From Staphylococcus sp. KG4-3 (lineage in GTDB: Bacteria; Bacillota; Bacilli; Staphylococcales; Staphylococcaceae): a DNA stretch of 64,000 nucleotides. Below the pieces are notes generated by a model. The model saw nothing but the letters and a program-made list of their open reading frames with translations. It had not been told where the DNA came from and made no database searches. Each line of letters begins with the position of its first letter. The stretch's first letter is position 1. Shown piece by piece: positions 62,303-64,000 of this stretch. The stretch lies in assembly GCF_033597815.2 (NCBI RefSeq), contig NZ_CP166245.1:248001-312000 (forward strand), written 5' to 3'. The position numbers and the translations under genes are program-made.

Positions 62303-63553
62303 TTAATCTTCTAATATTGTTTCTAGTCTGGCTATCTCAATCGTTGTATCTATATAAACTTGAATACCTTTGGCTATTTGTTGTTCAGTGACAGATTCTT
62401 CTGGTGAATGACTAATCCCTTTTTTACAAGGAATAAAAATCATACTCGTGGGACAAATAGGTGCGAAATTCATTGCATCATGGCCTGCACCACTATACAT
62501 ATAACGGAAACTATAGTCGGACTTAAGACAACTCAATTCAGTAATTTGAGCCATTTTATGATTGAAACTTCGTGGTTTGTCTTGGCCTAAATCATCTATA
62601 TTGTATACTGTTTTGCGTTTTTGAGTAATAGCTTGAATTTGTTGTTTGATTTCTGTAACAACTTGTTCACGTACGGCTAGATCTTTTCCACGAATATCAA
62701 TAAGCAAAGTAACTTCTCCTGGAATTGCATTCATCGTATTTGGATATACATTAGCGTAACCAACTGTCGTAACAATGCCTTGGTCATGATAAGCTCGCCC
62801 TATAGATTCAATACTTAAAATAATTTCTGACGATGTAGTCAGCGCATCAATTCTCATAGGCATAGGGGTGGAACCAGAATGACTCGTGACACCTTGGATA
62901 TTCAACTTAAAACGGTGAGGAGCAGCAATATCTGTGACAATACCAATATCTTTGTTGTTCTTTTCAAGGATTGGACCTTGTTCAATGTGTAGCTCTAAGA
63001 ATGCTTTAATTTGGTTACGTTCAAATAATGCAGCCTTGTCGTGCATATCTTGAGATAAGGGTTCGACGACATCATAAAGTATATTGCCTTCATTGTCTTT
63101 AATATATTTCATATCAGATTTAGTCATCTTACCTGTTAAGTATTTACTTCCTAATGTAGCCTCATTAAATCTTGTTGACTCCTCACAGGCAAAAGCAATA
63201 ACGATGATAGGGTGATCAGTTTCTATTTGATGGGCATTTAAATGTTCAATAACCTCTAAAGCCCCTAATACACCAAGTAATCCGTCATATTGGCCACCGT
63301 CTTTCACAGTATCAATGTGAGAACCTAAAACTACAGGTTTCAAAGATGGATTTTTACCTTCTCTACGTGCAATGACATTTCCGAAAAAATCAAAATATAC
63401 ATCTAATCCAGCTTTTTGGCATAACATAGAAAACTTTAATGCAGCTAACCTCTCTGGATGTGTAAATGCGATACGATTAATACCGCCATTTCGTTCATTT
63501 CGAGCAAAGTTATTAAACGTTTGAAAATTATCTAAAACATTTTGTAAATTCAC
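62303..63553 (-). CDS. allC: Allantoate amidohydrolase/N-carbamoyl amino acid hydrolase (M20 family)
   Basis: A 416-residue M20/HyuC-type metallohydrolase. Metal and catalytic residues: GSHIDTVKDGGQYDG near residue 77, FACEESTRF near residue 123, ELHIEQGPILE near residue 190, and GAGHDAMNFA near residue 360. The family includes allantoate amidohydrolase, ureidoglycolate and carbamoyl amino acid hydrolases. Presence of allB and pucI in the window favours allantoate, but distance (10 kb) leaves doubt. I prefer GTG 63551-63553, correctly spaced from AAGGAG; ATG 63562 is too close to it. Confidence 0.75.
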   Translation of the reverse strand: MNLQNVLDNFQTFNNFARNERNGGINRIAFTHPERLAALKFSMLCQKAGLDVYFDFFGNVIARREGKNPSLKPVVLGSHIDTVKDGGQYDGLLGVLGALEVIEHLNAHQIETDHPIIVIAFACEESTRFNEATLGSKYLTGKMTKSDMKYIKDNEGNILYDVVEPLSQDMHDKAALFERNQIKAFLELHIEQGPILEKNNKDIGIVTDIAAPHRFKLNIQGVTSHSGSTPMPMRIDALTTSSEIILSIESIGRAYHDQGIVTTVGYANVYPNTMNAIPGEVTLLIDIRGKDLAVREQVVTEIKQQIQAITQKRKTVYNIDDLGQDKPRSFNHKMAQITELSCLKSDYSFRYMYSGAGHDAMNFAPICPTSMIFIPCKKGISHSPEESVTEQQIAKGIQVYIDTTIEIARLETILED

Positions 63554-63572
63554 TATAAACATTCTCCTTCAA

Positions 63573-64000
63573 TTAAATGAGTTGATTTAAAAAGTGTATG
63601 GCCTTCTTATATAAATTAATGCTAGTTTCATTTACTGTTCTATCAAAGTCATGTTGGTTATCTTCTAAAGTTTCCATATGACAATTTTTCACGTTTTGAT
63701 AGATATATTCACTTTCGCTATATGGCACATCTGGATCATTGATACAATGGACAATGAACGTTGGTGGAAAGTGATTGAGTTGTTGAGGTGAAATATTATA
63801 ATCACTTTGCGTTGAGGTCTGAATGCCTAAATAATCTAGCCATTTAGCTTCTCCACGTGCATGTATATAAATAGGATATCTGGCTTGCATAGGCCCAGAG
63901 GTTAACGGTTGCTGTTGAATCAATTGATTAAGTATCTCAGGAGTGATTTTAGATGATAGTGTTTGGTACTGTGAATTTGGTCTTAAAAATGATGGTACAT
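63573..64000 (-). CDS. Alpha/beta hydrolase (N-terminus outside window)
   Basis: An open frame continues from the right edge to the stop codon at 63573, giving about 142 C-terminal residues. FPPTFIVHCINDPDVPYSES is the strand with the catalytic acid of esterase/lipase-type alpha/beta hydrolases, and NQHDFDR holds the catalytic histidine. The nucleophile part is missing. It lies 20 bases ahead of the allC-like gene on the same strand, probably in one operon. Confidence 0.75.
   Translation of the reverse strand, partial: VPSFLRPNSQYQTLSSKITPEILNQLIQQQPLTSGPMQARYPIYIHARGEAKWLDYLGIQTSTQSDYNISPQQLNHFPPTFIVHCINDPDVPYSESEYIYQNVKNCHMETLEDNQHDFDRTVNETSINLYKKAIHFLNQLI

Overview
The window is a low-GC Firmicute chromosome segment and reads as Staphylococcus. 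The diagnostic core is the staphylococcal gene order ahpF-ahpC, nfrA, tcyP, general stress protein, xpt-pbuX-guaB-guaA, together with hypR-merA, an NDxxF-type lipoprotein and an IsaB-like secreted protein. The allantoin genes, a large-subunit (clade 2) catalase beside a small one, and a tripartite tricarboxylate transporter point away from S. aureus and towards the S. saprophyticus/S. xylosus group. The species is an inference. No rRNA, tRNA, CRISPR array or intact insertion sequence was seen.

Layout: 0.4-5.6 kb holds a LysR regulator divergent from a PrpF-like isomerase and a TctCBA transporter whose receptor gene is frameshifted in its signal peptide. 5.8-18.5 kb is a patchwork of transport and stress genes: K+ channel subunit, poly-gamma-glutamate hydrolase-like protein, hypR-merA, a guanidine-I riboswitch driving two SMR exporters, LysE, PepSY and small membrane proteins. 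19-25.5 kb is a peroxide and stress block: ahpCF with a PerR box, then a clade 2 catalase and nfrA with divergent SigB-type promoters. 25.6-31 kb carries serine deamination (PTS IIC-like, sdaAB, sdaAA, with a cre-like site) and the cystine carrier TcyP. 31-39 kb carries a RacA-like DNA-binding protein, a SigB-controlled stress protein and the guanine-riboswitch operon xpt-pbuX-guaB-guaA.

Immediately after guaA (39.3-42.1 kb) lie a decayed tyrosine integrase, a run of small membrane proteins, a Cse60-like protein and a frameshifted small gene. This looks like the remains of an element that integrated at the guaA 3' end. 42.6-48 kb holds gltT, small membrane proteins, a cold-shock protein, an MFS exporter and GrpB. 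48.1-52.9 kb is the allantoin locus (pucR, pucI, allB); its likely next enzyme, an AllC-type amidohydrolase, sits apart at 62.3-63.5 kb. 53-60 kb holds katA with a distant perfect PerR box, a VanY-like carboxypeptidase, a methionine-rich IsaB-like secreted protein, a divergent MurE-like ligase, and an ECF sigma factor with an RskA-type anti-sigma factor.

The most interesting inference links the last group. The ECF sigma operon and the methionine-rich secreted protein are preceded by the same promoter-like motif, TGAACT-N16-CGTAT(T/G). That suggests an extracytoplasmic stress circuit whose output is a secreted protein with seven 18-residue methionine-rich repeats. It resembles, by analogy, the SigF/MrpX hypochlorite-scavenging circuit of Azospira. 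The same window also encodes HypR-MerA, PerR-boxed AhpCF and KatA, and a SigB-type catalase, so oxidative defence is a recurring theme.
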